From the NCBI RefSeq assembly GCF_030272615.1, contig NC_081414.1, forward strand, positions 819,340,396 through 819,404,395: DNA of 64,000 nt, in the 5' to 3' direction. Positions 22,546 through 33,735 of this stretch are shown piece by piece (within the stretch, counting starts at the first letter, position 1; every line of letters begins with the position of its first letter). The stretch comes from Cryptomeria japonica (taxonomy: Eukaryota; Streptophyta; Pinopsida; Cupressales; Cupressaceae). The notes below the pieces were generated by a model. It had not been told where the DNA came from. It did not search any database and worked only from the letters and a program-made list of their open reading frames with translations. A program made the translations under genes and the position numbers.

Positions 22546-23935
22546 CATTGAACAATGTATAAGATAAGTTGAAAAACAATCTTATTCTATGCTTTGACAA
22601 GAGAGTCTGATAAACTACTAAATTGGCATCCTCTTGGTAGTTGTACATGCACACATATACTAAATTAGAGGTATGTAACTAATCGCTATATCTATAAACA
22701 TGTGTATTCTATAATAAACACACAAAACAACACTCTCCATACTGATTTTTGAAAATATATCTTAATTTTAAAAAGATTCTTATACATGGTTTAGTGACTC
22801 ACTTAACCCTCATTATATGAATTGCAACCTTTTAGATAGTTGAAAAAAAAAAAAAAAATTCTAGTCTTTATTGAAAAAACTCCCACATATTGCAGTCACA
22901 GGAAAAGCTTTTTTATCAAAACACATACATGGAATATATCCTTTGTCTGACTCTAATCAATTGGCAAACTGCACAAAAAACAAGAATTTTTAAGATCAAA
23001 CTGAACTCTAAAAGGTAGCTATCCCAGGCAAAGAATACAATGAGATACTCTCATCAAACAGCAAAAATAATCATAGAAACAGAGCCGAATGACATGAGCA
23101 AATCCAAAAACAATTAAATAAAAATATTTCACTGACAACATAGAAGAAATTGTCTACCATATTAAAAGAGAACTTCTTCATCTTTATGATTGTTCATGCC
23201 TTCAGAAGAACATTGCGACGCAATAGCCACAAATTAGTTGTTTGGAAGGGGATTGACATGGCAATGCTAGTCTTATGCTATAAACAATATTGATTTGAAA
23301 CCCAACAAAGGACAAAATAAAAATGGCCAAAATGGCAAAGCATTGAAATGACAAGTGGGCTTGAGAAGTACATTTTATTGACACGTTACAGTTGTGTGTT
23401 GCCTCCGTTTGTTTCTTGCAGTCTCCTGCATACCTACATGTTAATTCCCACAAACAAATGCACTTGAGAGGTGGACAAGATGATGAACAGGCATTTTGAG
23501 CTTGGTAGCCATGTATTCTCTCCCATAGAGAACTGTGATACATCTAAGAGCTCTCTACAAAAACTGACAAACCAATTCAGCTTAGACACTATAAATTTTT
23601 AATTGTAATTCATTAAAATTTGAGCAAGTTGTTCATAACAGATACAGGAAAAGAAATTTTGACAAACAAATCTGAATATTTGATTGGTTGCATCAATTTA
23701 GATTAATCACTAGTTAAGATGAAAGCCTCCCCAATAGTTCCATGCATGGCAGGAACTAATAATGTGGCTGTTATAAAATGCACAATACATTTTTCACACT
23801 GTTTGTTGAAAAGGCAATAGAAAAAATTCCAAACAAATATGTGAACTATTTGTCTGATGAAAAGTGTGGTAGTTACAAACAAATACATGCATGTTTACCA
23901 GAATGCCATCTTATAGAATTCAATGATTGAAAAAT
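22546..23935. other. Unassigned intergenic stretch
   Basis: No domain-bearing frame is seen. A 17-base A-run lies near 22,842. The minus-strand open frame at 23,202-23,543 has many Cys residues but no spaced motif. This could be interior or leader of the minus-strand Gypsy remnant if the LTR at 24,509 belongs to it. Confidence 0.35.
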
Positions 23936-23939
23936 ATGC

Positions 23940-24509
23940 ACAAAATATTGAAAATGGCTTTTTTAACATAATGCACAAGAGGCTATGAAAGAACGGAAGA
24001 AAATGATTGAAATATGACTATGGTTTCTCAAATACACTAAAATAGAATTATAACCACAAGATTACGAAGAGCCAAAGACTCAATGTGAAGGAAGCATAGG
24101 TTTAAATAGATATCTGCATGAAGGAAGTTTATTGTGGGAGGAATGTGGGATAAAAGATTTAGTTAGAGGTGAGCATTTGTCCCACATTCTCTAAGTAGGT
24201 TTGCTTGGAGACGAACAAAGGAGATAAATAGAATCGATTTAGTGAAGTGGTAAGGATAAATAAGAATGGATTTAGTGAAATGGATTTTAATGAATTGAGA
24301 AATGCAAGGATTTAATGAGTCGAATGGAAGAACCCCTAAAGCTCATTCATAAGCTAGGAATCCATGGCATTTTGAATTGATAAATGAAAGGATTTAATGA
24401 GTCAAATGGAAGAAAATATTAATGAATATATAATGATATCTATTTAAGCACTAGAATAAATTATGACTAATCATGAGGACATGTTGATTGAAATATTTAT
24501 GTGTCTACA
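23940..24509 (-). repeat. Gypsy-type LTR, same family as 9,950-10,024 (3' limit approximate)
   Basis: On the minus strand the LTR starts TGTAGACACATAAATATTTC at 24509. Its first ~75 bp align with the LTR start at 10024. Inside, GACTCATTAAATCCTT occurs twice (about 24,310 and 24,385). A TATA-like CTATTTAAACC (plus 24,099-24,112) follows at the usual distance. The far end is not marked by a clear CA/PBS pair, so the lower coordinate is a guess. It may be the 5' LTR of element E, which would imply a leader of several kilobases. Confidence 0.5.
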
Positions 24510-24776
24510 ATTTGATAGTGATAAAGAAGTGTTTTGAAGTGTCATTGTATGTTCTATAAATGTCCTTATGTGCTCTATATGTGTTGGATGTTTAGTTTGG
24601 TATCACATTATTTTTTATGTATTTTTAGATAACTATGGTTATTTGGCTGACAAAAGTTTATTTTCAGGCTTGTTCTTAAGTCTTAATGATATGTGCCAAT
24701 GTTGGAGAGTGTGTTGAGTTGTGTTTGGGTACTACCTATAAAGTGTGGGGATCTGCATTGAGTTATTTCATTTGGA

Positions 24777-24789
24777 TGATGTATTTTAG
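24777..24789. repeat. 13-bp direct repeat flanking the inverted-repeat element (left)
   Basis: TGATGTATTTTAG occurs here and again, perfectly, at 25084-25096. The interval between the copies contains the inverted-repeat element, so the pair may be a target site duplication, although 28 bp separate the right arm from the right copy. Confidence 0.55.
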
Positions 24790-25055
24790 TAAGGAAAATA
24801 GTTTTTGGATTTGATTGTGTGCAAGATTTTTAATCATCAACATTTCCAATCACACTTTGTGACCCGAAATCATGATGAATTAGATTTCAAGGAGATGAAA
24901 GAAATGAAAGATACTTAGAGAAGTATTTTATGTCGATGAAAGATACATCTCCTTGTAATCTCATTCATTATGATGATGGATCACGGAGTGTGATCCAAAA
25001 TGTTGATGATTAAAAATATTGCACACAATCAAATCTAGAAACTATTTTTCTTACT
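24788..25055. mobile_element. Inverted-repeat (foldback/MITE-like) element
   Basis: Arms of roughly 105 bp (24,788-24,893 and 24,952-25,055) are reverse complements with few mismatches. For example, GGATTTGATTGTGTGCAAGA faces TTGCACACAATCAAATCTAG, and AATCATCAACATTT faces AAATGTTGATGATT. The spacer is about 55 bp. The terminal bases are AGTAAG/CTTACT. There is no coding capacity. The transcript would fold into a long hairpin, so this could be a MITE-like element or a small-RNA source; which one is inference. Confidence 0.75.
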
Positions 25056-25121
25056 GTCATGGATTGTAGAAATCTAATAGAATTGATGTATTTTAGGTCG
25101 ACTAGTAGAATACTACGTTGT

Positions 25122-26129
25122 TGTAATACCCTAAAAATGGTCATCTAAACCATAAGCCCCTAATCTCGACAACATCACCAAGATCCTAACCAAAGGCAAT
25201 TATAATTAATCTTGAGCACACAATTAATTTCTAAAATCATCAAATGTCACATGGCAAATTAATCAACCAATATTAATTAAATATTTATTTAATTAATTGA
25301 TCATTCCAAGTAAATCATTTTTAAACAATTATCCTATTTATTTTATTGAATATCCTAGCATATTTAATTAAATAAATCAATTTGCGATTAAATCATCAAA
25401 AAAGGAATTAATTGACAAAAAAGAATTAAAATTTGAGAAAAGAAATCAATTGGAGATAATCTTGAAAATCAAATTAAAAATTGAAGAATAATCTCAAATA
25501 AAGCAATTAAAATATTTAAATATCAAAATTGAATGAAATAGAGAATAAATCAGTTTTTTTCTAATTTATCTTAATTTTAGTTCAATTCCTTTAAAACTGA
25601 GAAAAGCAGCCAATCACATCAATTCACTTGGATTGTGCTTCCTCTTGGAAAATCTTGACCACTCATCATAATTTGATCTCAACAGTTGGTTTCAATCTAA
25701 ATTTTCTATAAATTCGGGCTCTCATCTCTCATTCAAGGATCCTAGAGAATATATTGTTATTATGTTGTTTTTGCTCTAGGTTCATTGAGATTTTGCATTG
25801 AGACATTACATATTAGTTATTGCATCCTTAGTTAATCATATAGCTTAATATTGCTTAAATCATGTTATCTTAAATCTTGCATTCATTTAGCTCAATCTTA
25901 TGCTCATATAGATTAAATCCTTCATTTAGGTATGGTCTAGTTGCTGGTATTGCATATGAAATCTGAGAGCAAGACTAAACTCGTATCTACTAGAAGGCAA
26001 TAATTTTCTTTGTAATGGTTTATTGTTCATTATTGATTATTGATTTACTAACCATGCATCTAATGACTTAATTGAAGTGTTGTGTATTCAGATACAAATA
26101 TAGATACAAGTCCACTTTTCACACACACA
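25122..26129 (+). repeat. 5' LTR of element B
   Basis: About 1,008 bp, from TGTAATACCC to ...CACACACACA, just before a PBS-like sequence. The first 843 bp are repeated at 44,351-45,203. A TATA-like CTATAAATT lies at 25,706-25,714 (44,934-44,943 in the other copy). The 3' end is set from the PBS position and is less certain than the start. Confidence 0.82.
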
Positions 26130-26150
26130 TTTTTTGTGCCCACCGTGTGG
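26130..26150 (+). other. PBS-like sequence of element B
   Basis: TTTTTTGTGCCCACCGTGTGG follows the LTR by position; the comparable site in element D is TTTTGGCCCACCCGGTGGGA (46,341). Plant Gypsy elements commonly have a CCCACCG-type PBS here, but the matching tRNA cannot be named from this sequence. Confidence 0.5.
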
Positions 26151-26189
26151 CTCGGAATTCAATCCTTCAGCCTCAAAATCACTTTTTTA

Positions 26190-26425
26190 TCTTTCAGGTT
26201 TCATCCATACAGCCTCTGCTAAATACCGTATGAGTTTTCTTCCTTCATCGTACGACATTTTGTCAAGACCTATTTTTTATCGTGCGGATCAAAAAAGGAG
26301 CTCATACGAGTTTCTGCTCTAACAATTTGACTTTGTGTTTTATCGTTCGGGCCTATGAGAATACTCATGCGAAAAGGTATAATCTGTCATACGAAGTTAT
26401 GTTTTATCGTTTAAAAAATAATATA
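26190..26425 (+). repeat. Degenerate ~22-bp repeats in element B leader, motif CGTATGAG/CATACGA
   Basis: Variants ACCGTATGAG, ATCGTACGAC, ATCGTGCGGA, CATACGAG, ATCGTTCGGG, CATGCGAA and CATACGAAG recur every ~20-24 bp, separated by T-rich spacers. The same motif family reappears at 27,600-27,870 in the leader and at 42,900-43,135 near the antisense PMD pseudogene. Confidence 0.7.
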
Positions 26426-28218
26426 CTTTTCAGGGTTTTTCATAAATTAAATTTAGATTTTGCTAACGTTGATGCTAACCCTAGTTTGTCTTCTGTTTGT
26501 CTGAGATTTTTACAACCTAACTAATTTTCTTGTAAAACACTTGTCATAGAGTTTATCAATCAAACATACGCCTATCAAAGAATCAAAAACAAAATGACAA
26601 CTGATGCATTGGTTTTGCAGGTTGCCTAAATAAAATTGACCAAACTTCGTGTATTCTTTAAAGTTTAATTTTTTAGGCACTTAAATTGCTATCTGGTTAA
26701 AGAACAAATATGTATTTTGTGTTTTCAGAAAAATTAGAGAGGTAGGAGAGTATGCTCTTGTCTTTTACAGACAATCAGAAATCTAGACCCTCAAAGATTT
26801 TTCTAAATTTTGAGATTTTTATACCTTTAGTGGGCCTGTCATAGTGGGAAAAAGTAATCACCCTGTGAGAATGACCCAAGTGAGTACAATTGGAACTAAG
26901 CATTCCAACTCACTATAATAAATAGGCCTTTGGTGATTAAAGTCTCAGAGGATGGGATTATTTGAGTTTTCTCTTTGAGATCTCTCATATCGAGCATTTT
27001 GTAGGACCTCGCGGTCTCAATCACGTTTATGTGACTATAATTTGTTTCAGTACCTTGTCGAGCTATAGGCCTCAATCATGCTTGTATGACTTCAAGGGGT
27101 AATTTTGAATAGAATTCCTGACTAAGAACTATAAGATAGAAGCTACCTAATTCACCTCCAAAAGGGGGATAATCTTTGTGCAAGAGAGATAGCAACTCCC
27201 CCAAGACACTTGCCATATCATGCCTCCATTAGCGTTTGGAGTCGGATAATATGGTGTTGAGAATCCATTGCATGAGACTCAGCAGTCATATTCTGATTAG
27301 CTATTGGGTGTGTACCTAAGTCAGCAAGCAAAGGTTTTCTTCTATAAGCCAACTTCCATAGGGTTAGCATGCTGTGATTGAAGTCATTATATACATCTTG
27401 CATGGTTTCTGTGTTTTCATCCCTGAAACTGAAACTAAAACTAAAATATTGAAACTGGAGAAAAAAAATCAAACAAATCAACAACTCAGTGATAAACTCA
27501 GTCCATGTCCAAAAACTGGTCTTCGTAAGTCATCGAAACATCAGTTTGTATCCAAAAACTGGTCTTCGTCAGTCATTCAAAAACTCTACCAGTCAAAATT
27601 TTGTTTCTGCCCAGTCCTCTGTCGTACGAGTCTTCATTGATCTTAACAGTTTGTCATTTGGCTCTGTAAAACCTATTGTACAAATCTGAAAAATTGTCAT
27701 CTGGTCTTTTACAATCTATCGTATGAAGATACACTACAGTCAGTAAACTGATGGCTGGAGTTTACCCAATTGTCGTGTGAGTTTAAGCACCAACTCGTAT
27801 GAGAAACTGTCTCTATTATCTAGGAGCTATTAAATTATCGTCTAGGTCATAAAACTTTGTTGCACAAATTTCTGATTTTGTCAGTCCAGAATAGTCGCAC
27901 TTGCCTAATCAGTCCACAACAAACATAAATCTAGTCATCATAATTTTGAGCATAAATACACCTTGGTAGTGTACCTTATGCAACTGTGTTGCATGATTTT
28001 GTCAATTATCTCTTATCTAGCTCAATAAACCTAATCTAATCAACCAATCTGTTGTCCAAACTTCACTCTCAAGTATCACTTAGGCTACTTAGCCTTCACT
28101 CAAAATTAGAGTTAGTGTATCTCACCTGCATAAGTTTGAACATCAACCTCTAGCCTCGACGAACAACTAGCTTTGATCTCACCTTGACATATGTAACACC
28201 TGTCACTATCAATTGTAA
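26426..28218 (+). other. Remaining leader of element B
   Basis: Non-coding DNA between the first repeat block and the gag ATG. It contains a 43-bp direct repeat (27,506-27,590, phrase CAAAAACTGGTCTTCGT twice) and a second block of CGTATGAG-type repeats (27,600-27,870). No promoter or intron can be assigned with confidence. Confidence 0.5.
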
Positions 28219-30254
28219 ATGGCTACCTTAGCTCCAATTCCCATGGCTACCTTGGCTCAAATGATTCAAGATCTCAAGAAAGAAATATATAACATGAAAA
28301 TCCAACAAAATAAATCAATGACTCCATTTGAAAAACAAATGCATGATATCAAGGGGGGGAAACCTCAAAGAATGCTAAAATGATTATATGATTTGACAAT
28401 AAAAAACTAGCAAATAATTGACAATCAAAAACCAAATCTCAAACAAGCTCACAAGACACTTTCACCAAGACATAAAGACATTTCCTCCAGATATCCTCTA
28501 GATAGACAATTTACACCTTTGGGGAAATCTATTGAGTCGACTTTGAAAAAGCTTCTTGAGCATAATTTTATCATATTTCCTAAAAATACCACATGGGGAT
28601 GTGAATTTTTGAGTAAGTATTGTGCATATCATAGACAAAATGAACATAAGACTTCGAATTGCATGGAATTAAAACATAGGATTCAAGATCTCATTGATAA
28701 TGGTGTCATGTAAATTGAAGATCCTAATGACTTACCTAAAGAAAAAGAAAGAACTACTTCTAAGCATGATCAAAATCATGAACCTATGTCTAGGAATGGC
28801 CCACATATAGCCTCCATCTCTTCCATGATGCATCCTTCACCTAAGGATTCTCAACAACAATCCTTACCATATCCCTCAAAGGATGAACCTAATGATGAAA
28901 CTTCTCATGTTGACCCTCAAGGGCTATCTCAAGGGTCATCCCATCCAATGGTTGAAAAGGATCTTACCTCACTAGAATCCCATGATCCCATTATACCTAT
29001 CCATTTCTTCCAAGATGATCCCTTTCCATCTCAAGAGCAAAGCATCTTTCCAAAACCACTTCCTATGCAAGATTAAGATATACCTTCCATTATTTTCAAT
29101 GATTCCATTGAAAGTCAAGAGAATAGCATCTTTAAAGAGAAATCCAGTGATCTTCCTCCTTGTCAAGATCAAAGTATCCCTTCACTTTTAGATCCTCCTT
29201 GTCAAGATAAAATAATCTCTTTAAATCCCCCACAAGATTCCTTTGTTCCTCCGTCTCCATGTCCTAGTCCTCCATATACACTCCAAGATTTGATTTCTTT
29301 TGATGATCTCATTATTCCTTCCATTGAAGAGCCTATCAGTGATCCTGATCCCACCCATGATCTTAGTCCCTCTCATGATTATAGAGAAAATATGTTGTTG
29401 TAAGATGTTAATGAACCCCCCACATGCACAATGGGTTCCTCAACTTTGGTCCAGTTTGATTCACTTCGTGACCCTATCATTCCTTACATTCCATCTCCAT
29501 CTCATAATGGACTCGCGCCTTCTTTCCAAAGAAAATTGTATCCTACAAGTCAAAATATTTATAAACGCAAAGGGGTAGGCCTTCACAGGAAAGAACCTCT
29601 CCATATTAAAAAAATATTAAGGGTCATGGCCTGAATGACATTCCTCAAGATGTTGTTATCCCTATTAAACCAAAATCCAAATACACGCCTTCCCCTTCAT
29701 CTCTTCCATCCATTTTAGGACCCTATATTCCTCCATCCCTTGTGCAAGATCAACAAAGGCGTAAATATTCGCGTACCTTCCATCCATCTAGAAGGACACA
29801 AAGGCTCACTATGCAAAAGAAAGCAAAATCAAAAGCTATATGGGTTTCTAATGCACTTGTAGAAGCAATGTGTTCCAAGAAACTGCAAAAGCATGAAAAT
29901 TCAAAAACCATGTGGATCCCTAAGCGTCTCCTTGAAGCACAATAGTCTAAAGAAAAATCCAAATCAATAGCTAAGATTGTTGTTCCTCCATCCAAACCTT
30001 CCAAATCTATTTCTCCATCACCTCCTTCATCTATTTTGGATCCTTATGTCCCAAAATCCTTGATTGTTCCTCCATCCAAATCTCAAAATTTGAGATCCAC
30101 TTTTCCTCCATCAATCCACCATCCCTCAAGATGTGTGCCAATGGTGATACCGCAAACATTTCCATTCGCTCATGCACCAAAATTTCAATATTTGATCCAT
30201 TATCCAACACCTTTTTTTCATCTTCCCATACCCCTTATCCGATCCTTTGCATAA
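28219..30254 (+). pseudogene. Element B gag-like polyprotein (decayed)
   Basis: ATG 28219 opens MATLAPIPMATLAQMIQDLK, and one frame continues to about 29,620. There an A-run probably caused a single-base shift, and the second frame ends at 30,254, giving about 680 residues in all. The segment YCAYHRQNEHKTSNCMELKH (about residue 133) is the knuckle-like end of Gypsy gag, homologous to element D near 49,720. The remainder is Ser/Pro/Asp-rich repeats (SHDP, PPSKS phrases) with no protease fold. Premature stops near 28,378, 28,411, 28,711, 29,074 and 29,401 mostly fit Gln codons. The capsid core typical of Gypsy gag is missing, so it is either a shortened Gag or a non-autonomous derivative. Confidence 0.7.
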
Positions 30255-32175
30255 GACTTTACCCTAGTTTCATCACCAAATCCAAAAACTAGGGAAATCA
30301 ACATTGGAGATGTTGGACATGTACACTTAGCCGAGTCCTTCTTGGAAAGACATCTTTATGTTGGACCAACGAACTACCTACACAAAACTCCTTGACCCTA
30401 TGAACAACATGCACCTTCAACCATACTATATCTAAGGGTTGGGTTAGTTTCCATTTTGCTTTTTTTATTGCATATCATTTTATTCAAAGCACTGCATCAC
30501 ATATAGTTTATTTTCTTTTTAATGCACCACATTCACAAAATTTCTGCATTTGCATATAGCAACATCAATAAAACAAGGCAATTGTCCAAGTTTATCATTT
30601 GTTTACATTCAAGACAAACAAGGGTCATCTCCTTTCTTAGATATTCAAACATAAACTACCTAAGGTCCTAAGGTCATTCATTCTCAATATTACCCTATGA
30701 CAACACTTTACTTATGGTTGGGTAGTGATTTCACTATTTGAGATTTGCTAACCCAAAATCTATCAATTTCTATATCTCAAATACATTAACAAAATCTCTA
30801 ATTCATTATAGATACCTAGTTGATCATATGACTAGTGAAAAATCTAAAAGTTATACTTCAATGCCGCTGTAATTGTCACACCCAAGTAGGTTTCATTACT
30901 TACAAGTCAAGGCAAGAAAATAAGAAAAATAAAAGTGTTATGTCAAATATTCATCTCAAGGCAAAAGAGAAATGATATATAATTGAGATATCACGCATAC
31001 AAGTGCAACAAAAAGCTTGACTATGGGAACATGCGAGTAACTCCATCAAGGCTATGGACGCCTACTAGCAATGGAGCAATATTCAAGAAATTACAGTCTA
31101 TAACCTCATCGAAGCTCTAAAAGCTTGCTGCCAGCGAGGGTCTATTCGGGATGCTTTTGAAGTTAGGATAAACCACGTAGCTATTCATATAGGATGCTAA
31201 GGATCTTTAGTGAACACAAGAGTAGGAATTAACTCATTTTCTCTCACATGGGCAAAAGAATCTCAAAGTTTCAACAACCAATGGGGAAGTTTTTTGTGTC
31301 TCCATTTGTAAATCCTAGTCACTAAGTGTGTTAATTTGGATGTTCCAAGCGACCTTAAGGATTGATTGACCACTTATCAATGAAATATTTTGTACCTCCA
31401 ATTCAATTGATGTATTACAAAGTGCTAAACAAACACAGTCATCCTTGTTCAAATAGGAAATGCATCTTCATCATGCATATTGCATTAGCATAGATCATAT
31501 CAAAAATTCATTGTCTCCACATCATTTTACAGATCATCATGTCATATAGGTCTACATACTGGGGGCATAACTAAGAAAATCATAAAATGTCCTAAAAAAA
31601 CTCCTAAAAATCATAAAATGTCTTGAAAAAAATCCTAAACACCCCCCCCCACAAAAAAAAAAAAAAAAAAAATCAAAGCAAGAAAGCATAGACTATCCTT
31701 CAAACCAAATCAACATCAAACAAACTCTCAAGATCTGCAATCAAACTTATCACATGTCTTGTTAATCAATCTATCAAACTCTATCAAACATCAAAATGTC
31801 TTATACAAGGAAGGGTACACTCGAAACCAAATAGATCGGTCTTATACGGGGTACTTACTCTTTGAAACCAGACATTCCTATCAATGATCAAATAAAAACA
31901 ATGACATAGATCAGTATGGTTGTTAGATACTATCCAGGTTGGTCTTATCTCTTGTACTGAAATGTTGCATCTTTGCTTTCACTTGTACATAACTTTTAGT
32001 CACTTTTGTCACATCCTGGTTCTTTTGGAACCCTCATGGCTTGAAACTGATCAATGTCCTAGTCTTAGTGTAATCGACTAATCAATTTACATGTCTTAAA
32101 TAGTATCAACCAAGTCATCTTTTTGTCAATGGCACCCGATCATCCAATCCAGGTCAATCACCTGTCTCCTATCCA
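30255..32175 (+). other. Non-coding interior of element B upstream of the nested Copia
   Basis: No pol motif is found. Features are a C-run followed by an A-run (31,641-31,672) and a purine-rich ACTGGGGGCATAAC (about 31,558), a phrase similar to GATTGGGGGCATAA at about 39,975 on the other side of the Copia insertion. The sequence resumes at 39,816 after the insertion. Confidence 0.5.
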
Positions 32176-32180
32176 CTACG

Positions 32181-33670
32181 TGTTAGCAATATAACAAGGA
32201 TATTGAGAAGGTTGTTGATGATTATGGACATAACTGATTAAAGATGTTTTACTGTCTTGATATTATTATTTTGTCATTGATGTCAAGAAATTTATTTTCT
32301 AATTCAGTATGATGTTGCCATATCTTAAGAAACATGATATGAAGATCATAAAGAAGTCGGTAAAGACACAGGAAAGAATATGATGAATAAGGGGATAAGT
32401 TATTCAATGGGCAACTCTACCGAGTTAGACAATGATGAGATCTTGATGTTTTAGATTGTTTTAACATCATACATATGTTATAAAATGTTAAGGTTAATAC
32501 TACACAGTGATATCAGCCAAAGAACCTGGTCGGTAAACCCTAAGGAACCTAGTCGGTAAACCCTAAGGTTATCGCAGTCGGTTAATGAAGACAGAATGTC
32601 TACCGAGTAAAGTTTAGTATTCACCGAGTTGTAACCGAGCTATAACAGAATGCATTAAATGTTTACATGTGATATTTAATTAAAGAAGCTGATGAGCTAG
32701 AGCAGATCAATGATTGGAAAGCCATGGAAGAAGTTTGTTAACAAATCTAAGGCAATGGAAAGTCAGCAAGATCTACAGCTCAGATTGAACCGCATTACCC
32801 TAACACAAGTTCCAAGATGATTGTGCAAGTTCTGAGGTAGGGTAAAACATTTTTCAGATTGTAAGATACAATGAACCTGGACAAGATTGAAGATCTGATG
32901 GCTATGATTGATCATGGGAAATGTGATCAAGGAGATCAAGCGGTTAGAAGATTGTTATAAATAAGGAACTATTGATAAACAATGTATGCGGGCAAGTGTA
33001 TGCACAGGGATGCTACATAGTGATCACCGAGCACAGAAGCTTGAAGATCTATTGGAATAATAGAGTATTGATGCCCAGCAGATAGACAAGATTAGTTCTA
33101 TGTCTAGATTGTGATTGAACAAATAAGAATATGCTTTAACATTTTAGATGTAAAGTTGCAGATAGATTGTATTACTGTTAGCTTGTGAAAGTAATAGGAA
33201 ATCTCTTAACCGAGTGGACTTAATAGTCTTATAAGTAAATCCTCTAACAAGGTGACATTCTAAATGAGTGTTTGAAATCCTTTGACAAGGTCACTTCTAA
33301 CAAAGTGAAGATCCTAACAGATCTGAGGGAAATCCCTTAACCGGGTCACATCTAGCAATGTGTTTTGTAATCTTTAACAGGATTGGCTTTTAACCGAGCA
33401 TACTCTAGAAGAGTATATTTCTTAGTGGGTCCAAAATCCCACAGTGGTTTTTCCCTATTTGGGTTTCCACGTTAGATCTGGTTTTATGAGGTTTATATAG
33501 TTCATATGTTTTTGAGTTTGCATGTTTGACAGTTTTATTCTATGACTGATATATGTTACCGAGGTTGAATCTGATGTTTTCATTGATGATTAAGTTTGTA
33601 TGATTCACCCCCCCCCCTCTCATCTTGTTGGCTATTAAATCTATACTTATACTAAGTATAAGAACTATCA
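32181..33670 (+). repeat. 5' LTR of the Copia element
   Basis: 1,490 bp, TGTTAGC...ACTATCA. A 23-bp tandem duplication (32,522-32,544 and 32,545-32,567, phrase GGTCGGTAAACCCTAAG) is single in the 3' LTR and accounts for the length difference. A 10-base C-run occurs at about 33,608, near the 3' end, as in the other Copia-style LTRs. Confidence 0.95.
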
Positions 33671-33686
33671 ATTGGTATCAGAGCTT
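33671..33686 (+). other. Primer binding site of the Copia element
   Basis: ATTGGTATCAGAGCTT directly follows the 5' LTR and is complementary to initiator tRNA-Met, the same PBS as in elements A and C. Confidence 0.93.
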
Positions 33687-33735
33687 TGGACTCCGGAAGG
33701 AAAGTTTAAAGGCACTTGAGTTAAAAGATCCAAAG

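Noticed and set aside
23202-23543. Cys-rich 113-codon minus-strand frame
   Set aside because: Cys spacing fits no zinc-binding or secreted-peptide family, no signal peptide is seen, and stops surround it in AT-rich DNA.
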